The notes under the pieces were generated by a model. That model ran no database searches. It saw nothing but the letters and a program-made list of their open reading frames with translations, and was not told the DNA's origin. Both the position numbers and the translations under genes were made by a program. Of a stretch of 64,000 bases of DNA, positions 1 through 11,770 are shown piece after piece (position 1 is the stretch's first letter; every line of letters begins with the position of its first letter). The stretch is from Podaxis mareebaensis. Its lineage: Eukaryota; Basidiomycota; Agaricomycetes; Agaricales; Agaricaceae. The stretch is taken from the NCBI GenBank assembly GCA_018524725.1, contig JAEUWP010000316.1:186001-250000 (forward strand), in the 5' to 3' direction.

Positions 1-521
1 GTATTGGATGTCAAATCGAGGATCAGAGCATTCGTCCGAACGATTCCCTCAACCGGACTCGGACATTCTTCCGCAGATCGGCAGTTTGCCATCGTCAACA
101 TCTCTGACCTCTCCTTCTCCGGAAGATTTCGTCCTAAATTATCCCAAGCAGGCGAATCATGAGGTAGAGGACGTTCAGGGACAATAAGCACTGGATGTTC
201 GTCCAGAATTAATTCGCCTGGTTTTATTAATCGGGTTGCGAACATCCCGAAACCTTTTGCTGGCGTGTTAAGGATTTCATAGGATGGGTCCGAAGGGTAC
301 GGTGTGGCGTGGGCTGGGAGCGTGTTTGTTCTGGATAAAGACGATGATAGAGGGTCTGGAAGAAGCGTTGCGATCGGCGTTGGCAAGGCATCCGGGAAAG
401 GCGAAGGGAGGTAGATGGTGTGGATTTTGTATGGTGGAAGTTCTGAAGACGCAGAAGGATATAGGTCGTCAGGCATCCAGGTATCCTTCTTGAGCGTCTG
501 GGAGTAGGTGGGCTCGAAGAA
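1..521 (-). CDS. SET-domain protein, partial (3' part lies outside the window)
   Basis: Read on the minus strand from about 521 to 1, one open frame gives a Pro/Ser-rich leader and then a typical start of a fungal SET domain: AKGFGMFATR followed by IKPGELILDEHPVL and IVPERPL. In SET proteins this is the first beta-strand block that begins the S-adenosylmethionine-binding fold. Downstream, residues such as ANCRSAEECPSP and GIVRTNALIL match the region ahead of the post-strand helix. The catalytic NH-S and ELxxDY-like parts would lie beyond position 1, so the gene is cut by the window edge. An ATG is available at 476, but the frame stays open up to a splice-acceptor-like CAG at 522-524, so the 5' end is probably in an upstream exon within 530-763 that I could not join. 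A plus-strand ORF over 2-187 is a shadow of this frame. The substrate is unknown. Confidence 0.6.
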
Positions 522-1174
522 CTGCAGTGGATGATGAAGCTTTGAAGGAGAAAAATGCGTTGTGTCATTCTATCACTACGATGATAGCTGTTGATCCGGT
601 CGGTGATGTGATTATCAGCTCGCCGATTGGACGGCAGACGCAACTGCTTACCCGGAAGGTTCCTCCCGCAAAACTCGTTCGTGCATTGCAGGACATTGGA
701 ATCAGTGGAATCCCTGTAAGCAGTGCAGGCGGCCGTTGACAGAGCGGTGTTGACAAAGAACAAAAGGCAAACGAGGAAGCCCTTTGTTCTTTATTCTTCG
801 AAACGTAACAACTGATCGTTATTGTTATTGTATTTCAAGTAGACGCCTGTTTACGTTTGTGGCTTGTTCACATCTTTCAACACCTGGGGCTGTCTTCTTC
901 ATGCCGGATAGTAACCATCATTCCTGGGTGTACTTGTCGTGAGGGCGCAAAGAATTGCGCTTCGCAGGACAAGCAGCGTGAATCAAGGTGCTGTCCATCT
1001 CGGCAACACAAATACATTTTCAACACAATAACAGCCATTGTATTTTCCCTCCCAGGCCTTAGCTGATACCATATAATAGCGTCCGTATCACCCAGGAGGA
1101 TTCAACAAACCTCGCTTCTAAATACTTCACCTCCAACCATTCCACCACTACGGACCACTCTAATTTCGTGCAAC

Positions 1175-3231
1175 ATGCTCAGGAGAATGTTCCATGGACC
1201 TGTATCTGGAGATGCCACTGGGATCAATCATCACTGTCGACAAGAAGCAAGCCAGTTAATCAACCGCCATATCGATGACATATTCAGCAGCCTCAACAAG
1301 AATTTCAATCTTTTCCTTCAATACAATCTCCCTCAACAAGGTGCAGGCGCCGGCGCTCAGCCCTTACAACCAGGATCTGGAAACGTAGCACCCGCAAACT
1401 GGCAGCAGGCGCCGCAACCTGGCATACCCGCGGTCTATGGCCAATGTAATGGACGATGCGCTCATCGCAACTACGTCGATGCCCCTGTAATGCCACGTTC
1501 TTCTAACGATACAACCCGCCTTCGCAGGCGTGCCCCCCGCAGACCAAGATCTCCGTCTTCATCTGACTGGGAATCTGAAGATGACTCTGAAGATGATAGT
1601 ACGAGTAGGAGAGCACATGTGCAGCGCGCTCGACATAGCTTCCCTCGTACCGGTGCTCGCGCTTCTACACCAAGGGTGCCCACAGCTCCTATTGGAGGAC
1701 AGTTTCTAGAACCCAGTGATGGACTCCTTGCGAATGGCCACGAAGATCCAAGTAATCTCACCCGTCAACATCCTCCTGTGAGACCTCGCTCTCATCCTGG
1801 ACGGTCTCCAACCGGTGAAGTACTCCCGGAGAGACGGCCTAGTCCTGGCATTTCTATTCATGTAGAGCCACCGTCTCAGCCAGCTTTCATGCCGTTTATG
1901 GACGACCTTTCCATTCCTTCGGCTTCAGCTCTGGTCGAAACAGCGCGTGCGCAAACCTGGGGTGGACCTCAACCTCCTCAAAACATCACTCTGCCCAAAC
2001 CATCTCTCGTTCCTCAGCAAACAAAAGCGCCACAGGTCCCTGAGGCAACTGTGCCCGAGTCGGGGCTTTGGACTCTTGAGATGGAGAAGAACAAGGACCT
2101 TCCACCAGTACCGCTTCAGGGGAGCCTACTCTTTGAGCCTCAAGCAAATACATCTGACCCCAACCTGGCGCCTGCTGGACGACGAAGTGTGACTCCCGCA
2201 CGGGATAGAGCTGTTAAGACACCAGAACATGAGCGGGCACATGTCAACCGTAGGCCGCCGCTGCGCAGATCTGCGAGCGATTCCACTCTTCCATCAGAGC
2301 CCTCTTGGGAGGACAGGGATAATTCCGACGATTACTTGCGAGAGTCCCTCCACCCCATTATTGCCATAATCCGGGCTTGTCAAGGCGAATTGAAGCGCAA
2401 GGTATTTGCATCCCACGACCATTGGTTACCTATTTGCCGCTGACCTAAACGTATAATAGCTAGTGAGCGGTTTGGTTGAAGAAGGGATAAAGCTTCAAGG
2501 CAGTCTCGAACAATTAGAGAAGGTTGTAAACGACAAAGGCATAATGGTCGAGGTGGAGGTGTTAGAGAAACTGAGCGTGTATGCCTCGCCTTTTCTGTTA
2601 TCAATCGACTCTTTGCTAACGCACTTTCGTATGCAGGCGCCTGAGAAAACTGTTCTGCCGACTGCTGAAGCCAAGAAGGTCGTACAAAGAGTTTCATAGG
2701 CTATGTGCAGATGTCACGCCGGTCGTTGAGGTGTGGATCAGGAACATATCGGTGCGCCGTCCAATTAACGGTGTATGAAACCTTAAGCTCATAACTGCCG
2801 AGTAGAAAGGAGAGAGCTCAGAAGAAGAGAGCTTGGGCGACACCAATACTCCCGCATGTATTACTCCAGTCATTCCCAGCGTTCCCCTCCCTGTGGATCC
2901 CTCGCCCTCAAGCCTGGCCAATCGCCAAGGTTCTATTGGTAGCCGAAACACCAACCTGTCTCGTAACACGCCAGGCACTCCTGACTCCCATCGGACACCA
3001 CTACGTGGGAGCAGCTCAAGGAGACCAGGGCCTTCGCATGGCGGTCATCCCACTGTAACAGGCAAATCTGGCGAAAACGTTACCAAACCCAGTTCTCAAA
3101 CCAATCGGGCTCCTGCCGGCGCTCAGCCAATGCCCAAGTCTTCCGAACGTTATCAACCTAAAGCTAAAGACAAAGGGAAAGCACGAGAGGAATTAAACAT
3201 AGTCAATCACGAGACGAAACGACCATCCTGA
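1175..3231 (+). CDS. Unrecognised low-complexity protein with a short helical core (628 aa)
   Basis: Four exons join in one frame: 1175-2401, 2460-2578, 2637-2751 and 2806-3231. The introns are 58, 58 and 54 nt, all GT-AG, and the second has a clear TGCTAAC branch site. The predicted protein is 628 aa. An N-terminal helical stretch (about residues 15-55) is followed by about 300 residues rich in Pro, Ser and Arg with an acidic Ser/Asp/Glu patch (around 130-150). A predicted helical core (about 395-490) spans the exon 1/2/3 junctions and contains LRESLHPIIAIIRACQGELK. A basic, Ser/Pro-rich tail ends in a Lys-rich segment. I recognise no domain. The helical core running unbroken over three splice junctions is the best argument that the gene is real. 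Its composition would suit a scaffold or nuclear protein, but that is a guess. Confidence 0.7.
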
Positions 3232-3566
3232 AGAATCGAAAGCGTGAACTCGATGTTTTTTACGACGTGATGCATCCACGACATAATGATGATGAGATGA
3301 TTGTAATGTCCTACTTATGGAGGGATTATACGATGGACTACCGTTACGACTTCCTCGGAAAGGCTTGCGCTTTTTTAAAGACACTTGATATGATTAGATG
3401 TAAAATAACGTACCCACTAATCAATGACTTTGCGATAACGCGAACGTAACCTAAAGGCTCCCATCGTGGGGCCTGCACTGAGATTTGCTACCGCAAAGAA
3501 GTCTGCACTAACCAGTTTATATACATCACTATTAACTAGATAACATCGCTCTGGGACTAAACCACA

Positions 3567-5118
3567 CTACATTGCATTTCTAATAGAGTAGAAAGCAAGG
3601 AAGAAGATGGAAAGCCGAGCAACAAGGTACACAGAATGATAGAATAGGAAGAAAACCTTCCTGATAATCGCAGGAATCCTCTGCCTGAGACGACGTGGAG
3701 GGAGTAGAAGGATGACAGGCTGCAACAAGAGGAAAAGGCAGGATGTACGCCAGATCGTTTGTTCAGCGTCGGACGGGAACGTAAGATGCCTGACGCAGTA
3801 TAGAAGCAAACCCCAATATATCACCGTTACCAGAGTTCTCGCGATGTAGTGTGAGAGGATCACAAAGTTTCGCAGAAGGCCCTGGTTGATTGTAAGCCAG
3901 GGAATGAAATGACCGGGAGAGGATTACGCACATTAGGATGACTGATCATCTCCCACTGTGCACGCAGTGGCAAGATAATCGCGTTAATCAGAAGGATACA
4001 AAGTCCATATAGGGTACCGATAAAGGTAAGGAGGTAGTATTCCAGCGATCGGAAAATGGTGGATTTTTCCTTTGACTGGATCTCTTCTACCTCTACCGGA
4101 TCGACGGAACAAGGCACCATTTCTGCCTTTTCATCTTCAAGGTTCACCAACTCTTCGGATACGTCGGACACGAGTCTCGCCTGTTCTGATGTGTTGTCTC
4201 CCGAAGCCAATACCTTGGACTTCTCCCTGATCTTTCGCATGACAACAACGGGCTCGGTAACACCAATTATGGCGTTAGAGCATAAGGCAATCGCGTACCA
4301 ATTGACGAGTGCATGCGTGCTCGCGAAGCCTACCAGTATCGGCACTCCTTCCCTGAATTTGATAGTAAACCAAATAATCAGGACGTAGGAAAGGAAGGGT
4401 AGAAGTCGACCATAGGTGCGTTTGGTCCTGGCGTGGATCTCCTCCTTCGTGATGGTTGGGGGATCGACTTCGCCTGCTTTAATCATGTTGATGAGCTCCA
4501 GAAGCCCCAGAGTCTTGGCTGGCTTATCATCCTCCCACAGGACAAAACCACCTTTCAGCATGAACGCGCCGTGGGCAGGGGTCCATCGCTTCTTTGGATC
4601 TGGATGGATAGGACGGTTCGTTATACATTACGAAGTTAATGGAGTGATGCCTTGGCCTTACCGTCTTCTTGGAAAGCTTTATTGTAAACTTTGGCATAGG
4701 ATGACTCTCCAATCCCCACGCCCCATTTCCCCATCACGAGATAATCGGGAGAAACAAGTCCATATACGTAAAGGCAAAGTCGAATTGCGAACGCCTTTGC
4801 GCGAGTAGCCTTCTCGGGGACGACAGAAGATGAACTGAGAGAAGAGAGAGCGGATATAAAGATGAGGGCAATACAGGAAACGACCGTTTGTGTTACTGAA
4901 GGAGAGCGGAAGGGGTTTAGGAAATTGATAAGTTCTTGTTGGAACAGCTTGAGGCTTTCAGGGATCCAGCTGACGGTCGAATATTGGTCCCCTAACGGCA
5001 CGGCCAGTGCTGGGCCAAAGGCCGCTGGAAGGAGCAGATAGACAAGCATTAGTACGATCAGAAGGCAGGAAGGAGAGGGATAAACGCTGTTGAACGGGTC
5101 TTTGTAATGCGTTGCCAC
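3567..5118 (-). CDS. Multi-pass membrane protein, unknown function (479 aa)
   Basis: Three exons on the minus strand: 5118-4662, 4599-3932 and 3881-3567. The introns are 62 nt (4600-4661) and 50 nt (3882-3931), both GT-AG, and the second has a CTTAC branch site. The 479-aa product begins with MATHYKDPFNSVYPSPS and has hydrophobic segments near residues 15-40, 75-95 and 110-125. A block containing PAHGAFMLKGGFVLWEDD follows, then two more spans (about 205-250), a charged acidic loop and at least three C-terminal spans. This looks like a family of orphan polytopic membrane proteins common in Agaricomycetes, but I cannot name a function or a transport substrate. Its 3' end, including the second intron and part of the 3' flank, is duplicated just upstream at 5510-5960. 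Confidence 0.75.
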
Positions 5119-5460
5119 AGCATCAACGTTACATCAACATCTATAGAAGCCGGACTCAGGCACATCCCCCGAAACCCGACCCTGGCCCTGGGCGCCCAAT
5201 GTCAAGGTCAAGTGTCGACGGATTGTGTCATTAGCGCACGTCCCTTCGTTGTTCATCAACTTTGTTGCAGCCACGGTCAGCCCACGAATAAAGCGTGGAG
5301 GGTTAGTCACGTCCCATTCTCTAAGCTCCAAGCGTCTGAAAAGAGAGCCCTCCAACAAGTCGTATTTTTACATGTGGACTATAGAGCCCAGATCCTAAAC
5401 TGTCAAGGCCTGAGATCCGAGTGTTGCACAGCAGCCGGGTACACGCGGACATCAGGGTTG

Positions 5461-5492
5461 CTCTCACACACACATCACACATCACACATCAC
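5461..5492. repeat. Short CA/CATCA-type microsatellite
   Basis: A CA run passes into three near-perfect copies of an ATCACAC unit. It sits between the start of the intact membrane-protein gene and its decayed copy, close to the boundary of the duplicated 3' end, and may mark the duplication breakpoint. Confidence 0.6.
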
Positions 5493-5509
5493 TAAAACAT
5501 TTACTCTGG

Positions 5510-5960
5510 GACTAAACAGCATTACATTGCGTCTCTGATAAGGCAGAGACCAATGAAGAAGATGGAAAGACGAGCTGCAAAATATACAGAATAATAAACC
5601 AGGAAGATAGTCCTCCTGATGTGTACATGGATCCTCTCCCTCACACAAGGTCGAGCAAGTAGTGGGATGACGGGCTGCAACAAGAGAGGAAAAGGCAGGA
5701 TGTACACCATAACAATTGTTCAGTCTCAAACGAGAACCCAACACGCCCGGTATTAAGCAGGAGAGAACCCCAGTATATTACGGGCACTGCCGCTGCTGCG
5801 AAGATATCAGGAAGGCCCAAGCTATCTTGCTCTGAAAGTTCTGGTCGGTTGTAAGACAGGGAATGGTGTAATTGGAGGGGGGATTACGCACAAAACTACT
5901 GCTCAAAGAATACTGCTCCATCATTGGTTTGAGAGCTGTGTTAATCGCCTAGAACGGAAA
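5510..5960 (-). pseudogene. Decayed 3'-end copy of the neighbouring membrane-protein gene
   Basis: The minus strand repeats the last exon of the gene at 3567-5118. The ends VARLSIFFLAFYSIRNAM (functional) and AARLSIFFIGLCLIRDAM (here) align closely, as does the hydrophobic FLLLQPVI/PLLLQPVI stretch. The homology continues into the equivalent of the second intron (about 5850-5900) and a little of exon 2, and beyond the stop codon into the 3' flank, where CTCTGGGACTAAAC is shared. The copy lacks exon 1 and nearly all of exon 2, and its frame is broken upstream of about 5744. Because the intron is kept, this is a DNA-level partial tandem duplication and not a retrocopy. Confidence 0.75.
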
Positions 5961-7060
5961 GATATGAACTTAGATGCTGCTCCAATGAGGGTCACTTGCG
6001 TCCCCTCGATTTAGTATATCGGTTCATCGCCTGTTCCATGAGTTCTCCCAGCACCGATCTTTTAAGCCAGCACCTTGTTCATTCTCCTTCGACACATTAT
6101 CCAGCCACCCAATGCCCAGTGCCTTCGATCGCTTGCAATTCGAACGGCTGGGAACACTCACTACTCAAGTCGTAGCACATCCTGTTACACTGTGAGGTGA
6201 AAGGAACACATTCAGAGAAGGCAATATGACTACGATCAATTCTGCTACAAGAATATCTGACCTCGACGATGCCTGTCAGGGGTTATTGTCTTAGCCAACT
6301 GGCCAACTTGACGACTACGAGCACTTACTCCAGAGAAATGATGTTAACAGTATCGTTTCCTGATGTCAGATATCCCATCGTATGAATGACATGCCAACGA
6401 CCTTGGCGGCCTTCGTTAATTCATTGTAGTGGTAGATCGTGTCAGAGTCTTCGACACTCCATGAATTCAAGCTATCGTCATTTGCGCCAGAGAGCTTGTG
6501 CTTGACAACGTCAAACATATCCTGGCGGATAGAAGAATCTAGGAGCAGGGGGAGCTTTGAGAAAAGAATCAAGCCTTAGAGGGCAGGGGTTTATTGCTCT
6601 GCATGGGCGAGAATTTATTCCTGCTTGGCGAAGTGTTCATCAGGACGTGGAAGGGAAGTGTCCGCGTGGATTCAGCATAGGCAGAAAGAGCGGTATCAAC
6701 CCAGTTCCATATCTTTTGGTCATTAGGATCCTCGAATTCGCCCATTTGCTCAATTGTGCAGAGTGGCGTTCCAGCAACGCGCTTCTCGAGACTCATGGCC
6801 TGGTCCATGAGTTCATACTGGTGTTTATTGTAGAACTGGTCGCGGCCATAGCAATCAGGAGGATTGTAAGCCTTCTGTACTACGCCAGAAGGAGGAATGC
6901 TGGTGTCCGAGCTTTATGTTGTGCGGCATGTGGTCACAGCACCAACATCCATGGGAGTCGAACCACATCACCTGAGCACCTAAAGCCCGAACGTCATGTA
7001 GGTACATATTTATATCTAAGTACATCACTGGAACAGGATTGGAATTTTTGACGTTAACAG
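5961..7060 (+). repeat. Repeat R, copy 1 (full length)
   Basis: First of four copies of a spacer unit, R, that always leads into a RIT1 5' end. The left end starts at GAGGGTCACTTGCGTCCC and the right end runs to the RIT1 start at 7066. Minus-strand frames in it look like decayed exons. One contains RVAGTPLCTIEQMGEF and KIWNWVDTALSAY (about 6640-6860), another DMFDVVKHKLSGANDDSLNS followed by YNELTKAAKVVGM (about 6366-6530). Copy 4 (17930-19060) keeps the same blocks with different breaks, so R probably carries an old gene on its minus strand. I do not recognise the family. Confidence 0.7.
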
Positions 7061-7065
7061 ATGTC

Positions 7066-8150
7066 ATGATGATCTGCGACTACAATCCTCCTTTCGACGC
7101 CAAGCAAGCCAACCGCGCTTCCCTTGCCGTTATCGCTGTTATCCAGATTTCCTGCTCCTTCGTGCGTTCTCATTTGCCACCGCTGGTGACGGAATTTTAG
7201 ACTGACGCATATTTCTCGACATGAAAATAGCGAACTTGCGCTGTGGTGTTTGATATACAGACCCAGCCCTCGTCAGTTGTCACCGGGCTTCTAACACCAA
7301 AGTCCATGAACGACCGAAATTCTATGCGAGCGATGCCTACGCATACTTCCAGCCTACCGACGGCCATACTAGCAACTGGAGCTTCAACCTAAGAAGGGGC
7401 GACCTGCATCTGCTACCTCTGAGTGCCGAAAAATGCGGGTGAGCACAACCCATTCTATGGTCAAAAGAAGATACTCAGGTTTGCGCATAGTGCAATCCTC
7501 GTCGATTCAACTCGAGTTGGAAAACGAATGCCGGACGCCTTGTTCAAGACCATATTGATTTGGTGTGCCGTCGTCAACCATGCAATACTCACTCGCCGCC
7601 ACCGCAGTAGACACTGCAACCAGTTCTCAGATTGGGACATTGGGTTGTACACGCCACATGGAGTTGTCAGTGCTCAGGAGCATCAACAGATTGCGGAAAA
7701 GTTGGGTGGATGGGCAGAGGCTTTGGCTGTGAGTCCGATGATTTCCTTACTCCCTGGTCAAACTTGAGCTGTCCTGCAGAATTCCTCCCTTGATCTCTCG
7801 CTGGACCTCCGAGCGCCTCTATGTCCCTTCTGGGTCATACCCTCAACGACGACCCTCCCAGTGCTCAGTAAAAACTCCGAGTCATTACCCTTCTTTCCTA
7901 TCATTTGCGTATCCGCGTCCAAACGGTCGAAACCGGCACGGAAAGGTACGTAACTGGGTACTCCTACGTTCAAGGATCTGGAGATGACTACGAGTTATGG
8001 GGCATGGTACGTTCTCACTTAGCGTTATCAGTTTTACATTGACCTTTCTCTTGTACAGGGTATGACTCCACAACTCTTCTAGGAACACCGCCAAGAGTTC
8101 ATCTCATCTCCTCGCGCTGAGTTGGAGGACCTAATCAAGCGCACCCTCAC
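7066..8150 (+). pseudogene. RIT1 pseudogene (copy C), truncated
   Basis: This is colinear with the intact RIT1 at 19097-20979 but carries several independent lesions. Exon 1 is 96 nt instead of 172, a 76-nt deletion that breaks the frame. The conserved GAWY motif of exon 2 reads GV-stop-Y, with TGA at 7251-7253. The start of the sixth exon has LF-stop in place of LFW, with TAG at 8090-8092. The sequence then ends abruptly at about 8150, after the codons for SSPRAELEDLIK, where it runs into the upstream flank of the unknown gene at 8429. The C-terminal half, with its GTRLDLS-type motif, is missing. Non-functional. Confidence 0.9.
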
Positions 8151-8428
8151 AGCCCCGTAACACAATACTTATATTCTATAAATGTCTATCAAAATGTTAT
8201 CAGAGCTCCTCCCATTCTCCACTGTCTCATGGACACCTGGCTTCTATTTTGGCACCACCCGAAGTTCTAGCACAAGAGACTTCTCAGCTGGGACACTAGT
8301 ATGCCTTCTGTAACATTTCTAAAGTTCTATCGCCACATGGTCTTCCCACAGAGGGTCCGGGTCATATTTCTACAGCCTCTTACCTCCCAGGTCTTCCCAT
8401 CGTCCATAACCCCCATCCCACCGAAACT

Positions 8429-10763
8429 ATGGGGAACTCTTTTTCTACGATTCAAGTATACAACGAAAACATTGATGAGAGTGTCAAAGAAGAGATCGGT
8501 AGCACTGGCAATGAATTCTTTGCCTCGCTCTTCGCTCCCGAGACTGTGAGTCTCTTATCTTTCTCTTATCTCTCACCATGCTGACGGGAATTACTTAAGT
8601 TGTCCTCGCAGACCGCTGCCCTGGTTGGCCTAGTGGATGATGTGACAGATATCCTCTCATTCAAACAGACAGCAGCGGGGGATATGATTGATGGCCAAAT
8701 GAGGAGAGGTGCCGATATGGTGTTTGCTAAATGTTTCGATTACTTGTATAGCGACCAGCCCGACCAATGCCACCCTCCCGGCGCAATTGGATTGCCAACG
8801 GTTACGAGCAGCCTCTGCAGCATCAGCACCCCAGTAGGCAACCAGCTCACAGAGTATATCCAGTCAGGCCCCCTTAGGTATGTTCTCATACTACATTACC
8901 AGGGCATATCTTACAGTTTGGTTGCATATCAGCAAATTGGATCTACCGACCTGGGTGAAACGTGAGATCAATTCTTAAATATTCTCTAATATTTCAACAA
9001 CATCATACCAGGTCAAGCGACTGTTGATTTGATTTATACCGTAACCAAACTCGTTAATGACAGCGCAAAACCGACATGGGGTTTCGTACCTCTGAATCAA
9101 GCATACAATTCCACTGTCAGTGATCAAGATGACTGGAGATGCAACACGATAATCCTATATGTGACTGGCGCTCTCACAAACGATGGCCTTCGTGCTGGTT
9201 TTTCCATGGTCTATTATCTGGGCGTACGCACTTATCCTTTTATAGCATTATTTCTCGTAACCTTCGCTTTGAAAGGCATTTTTCAGAGTGCAGTCGGACA
9301 TTAAGGGTCCCCGAGACTCGATCCTACGAGATGCGTACACCCCCGCGGCCCAGTACTTTGGTGTAGCTACTCCAACTACTGATCAAGAATTATTGGACAC
9401 GCTCAGGCAGGGTGCAAGTGACTACTTTCATATGATGTTTGGCTTCGCATTTGGTTCGGTGCCGCCAGACTCATGGTATGCCGAAGGCGTGTCCTCTGCA
9501 TACCTCAAGTCCAATGAACTGAATCAGGGCATTCCTATGGAGGGCTTCAATCGGGATTACCTGAGGACCGTATTAGAGCAAGGCCTGTTCAGGTATGTTC
9601 CTAATATGCTGTTATTCAATCTGAGAATTCCACACACCTGTTTTACTAGTGGACTTGATGTGCCAATTGCGTCGATCAAGGATGAGGCCCTCAAGGATTT
9701 CACCGATGTATTGGTTGAGGTTGCCCCTGAGGGGTCTACGGTGGTCAACTGGTTCAGCACTAGCATCGACAAGCTCTACATGCCTGCGGATCCTACCCTT
9801 AATCCGATCCGCCAAAAGAGTGTCATCCTGACAGGAAATATATCGTGGCAGGGCTTTGCTCGTGTTGCGATACAAACGGTTATTCAAGCTGTAAGCCATA
9901 ATCCACATGCAACGATCCTGGAAGTTGATTTGTAAAACCAGATGTTCTATGAGGAAGTTCCAGCAGAGCAAAGAGCGGTGCAACGTCTCTTCCAAATTCT
10001 CTGCGATAAATTACTTGCAGAGCTCCAGGTAACCCACGCCATCACTCATAGAGCTATACTCTCTCTGATGAATGCATGTCCAGAGACCACCTTCATCAGA
10101 TGCAGACCTACTCAGTCTAAAGGACATGCTATTCGAGTATGCCGGTCAAAAGTTCGAAACCAACTTCAGTTTTGCCTACAATGGAAATCAAACCAATCCT
10201 CCTGACCTGAGACCCGGAGGCGCTGTCCGAGGTTATGAGGAACTCTTCCATATAAGCCATTCCCCAGCTGCAGTCCAGGAGGTCGAGGATTGGCTCAATG
10301 CAGAGGTCTTCTTGTATGTCCACATTGTCACCTTGCATGTGCGTCCATTGCTGATAGTTCTACCATGTGTAATAGGAAGGATAGCCTTGCATTCCCCGCA
10401 TTCGCAAACAGTACGTGCACACATGTCCCCGTGTTTGTAATATTGTTCTCACTCCCATCGAGATAAAATATGGGAGAAAATACGTGATGACGTGGTTGAA
10501 TTTGCCAAGACAACTACAGCTGACAATTGGCTGCATGAATTCAATAGCGCCCTCTACTTGGACCCGGAAGGAGGAACAAATATTAAACAGTACTCACAAT
10601 ATGTGTATGCAGTTGGTGAGTTGGAGCTCGATGGTGTGAAGGTGACCCGAGTGTTCGTCTGTTATCTCGGGGTGCGTGAAATATTCTCATATGTCGGTTG
10701 TCCGCAGCTATCGTGAGGACTAAAAACTCGCAGGTCTTTTGTGGAACCACGCAGACGACTTAG
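8429..10763 (+). CDS. Unknown protein with N-myristoylation signal, paralog 1 (587 aa)
   Basis: Eleven exons can be joined in frame: 8429-8545, 8612-8877, 8917-8954, 9012-9223, 9294-9592, 9650-9890, 9942-10028, 10084-10313, 10376-10410, 10463-10671 and 10734-10763. The product is 587 aa. The start MGNSFST fits the N-myristoylation consensus (Gly2, Ser6), suggesting membrane attachment. No hydrophobic span is obvious. Recognisable blocks are GLVDDVTDIL and QCHPPGAIGLPTV (about 40-110), KPTWGFVPLNQAYNST with VTGALTNDGLRAGFS (about 145-205), SVPPDSWYAEGVSSAYLKSN (about 255-275), LYMPADPTLNPIRQKS, DLRPGGAVRGYEELFH, and near the C-terminus FAKTTTADNWLHEFNSALYL and YAVGELELDG. I do not recognise the family. 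The 39-nt intron 8878-8916 is divisible by three and free of stops, so it may instead be coding. A close paralog lies at 15292-17633. Confidence 0.75.
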
Positions 10764-11059
10764 AAATTAACAGGATACTGCATCGTCTTGAGCTGATCTG
10801 GAACCACTGGTACTTGTCAACAATGTCTGGCCTCACCCAAAGGATGCGAATGTACTATAGGGATTTCTCATCTAGCCAAACGTGCTTATATTTCCCCGCT
10901 CGATGCGTGTACACCTGTAGGCACCCTATTCATAATTAAAAACGCGATATTATTGGCGGGAACCAGGCGGTTTGGACCGCTTTCCGGAAAACCTCTCGTT
11001 CCCGTTGGGTGGCACCGGTGATAGGCCCAACAGAAGGTTTCAGGCTTCTTGGTACCTTT

Positions 11060-11770
11060 CCAGTTGTCAACGCTGCTCTATTGAGGGTCACTTGCGTCCC
11101 TCTCGGATTTAACGTATCAGTTCAACACCTGTTCCACGGGTTCTCCTGGCACAGGTCCTTTAAGCCAGCATCTTAAAACTGTACTAAATCTGTTTCTTCG
11201 CTCTCTTCCGGCACATCACCCAGCCACCCAGTGTCCAGTGCCTTCGATCGTTTGCAATTCGAACAGTTGGGAACGCTCGCTACCCATAAGTCGTCGCGTG
11301 TCCTGTTACTCTGTGAGGTGCAAAGAAATACACTCAGGGCATACGGCACCACTACGATCCAAATTGCTACAAGGATGTCTGATCTTTGACGATGCCTACC
11401 ATGGGTTATCCTCCACATAGAGAACATGCGGGATGCCTCAGTGAACTGGCCAACTGGATGACTGCAAGCACTTACTCCGGGGAAGTGAACGAAACTGATG
11501 TTAACAGTATCGTCGTATCGCCTCCTGATGTCAGAGATCCATTCCTATGAATGAACACGCCAACGACCTTGGTGTTCTTCGTTAATTCATCGTAGTAGGT
11601 CGTATCATAATCATCGATGTTCCGTGAAATCAAGCCATCGTCAACGGTTCGCGCCAGAAACGCATGAACGCATGAAACTCACGGGAGTCGAACCACGTCC
11701 CCCGAGCACCTCGAGCCGGAAACATGCTGTATGATGTACTCATTTATGTCTACATCGTTGGAACAGGATT
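11060..11770 (+). repeat. Repeat R, copy 2 (internally deleted)
   Basis: This begins with TTGAGGGTCACTTGCGTCCC, as copies 1 and 4 do, but the block carrying the RVAGTPLCT-like exon is missing. The deletion junction lies after GCGCCAGAAA at about 11655. Copy 3 has the same junction, so copies 2 and 3 descend from one deleted ancestor. Confidence 0.7.

Larger units (their letters stand above)
8150..11770 (+). repeat. Large direct repeat, left copy
   Basis: About 3.6 kb that matches 15010-19110 in the same orientation: 5' flank, all exons and introns of the unknown gene, 3' flank, repeat R and the start of RIT1. The left boundary is sharp: CAGCCCCG then AACACAATA at about 8150 corresponds to the same string at about 15012. 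By eye the gene portion is roughly 90% identical. The left copy lacks several hundred bases inside R. Confidence 0.85.

Noticed and set aside
2..187. Ser/Pro-rich ORF on the plus strand at the window edge
   Set aside because: The minus strand over the same bases encodes a convincing SET-domain start, so the plus frame is a shadow.
4056..4808. Plus-strand ORFs of 110 and 130 aa
   Set aside because: Antisense to exons 1-2 of the well-supported membrane-protein gene.
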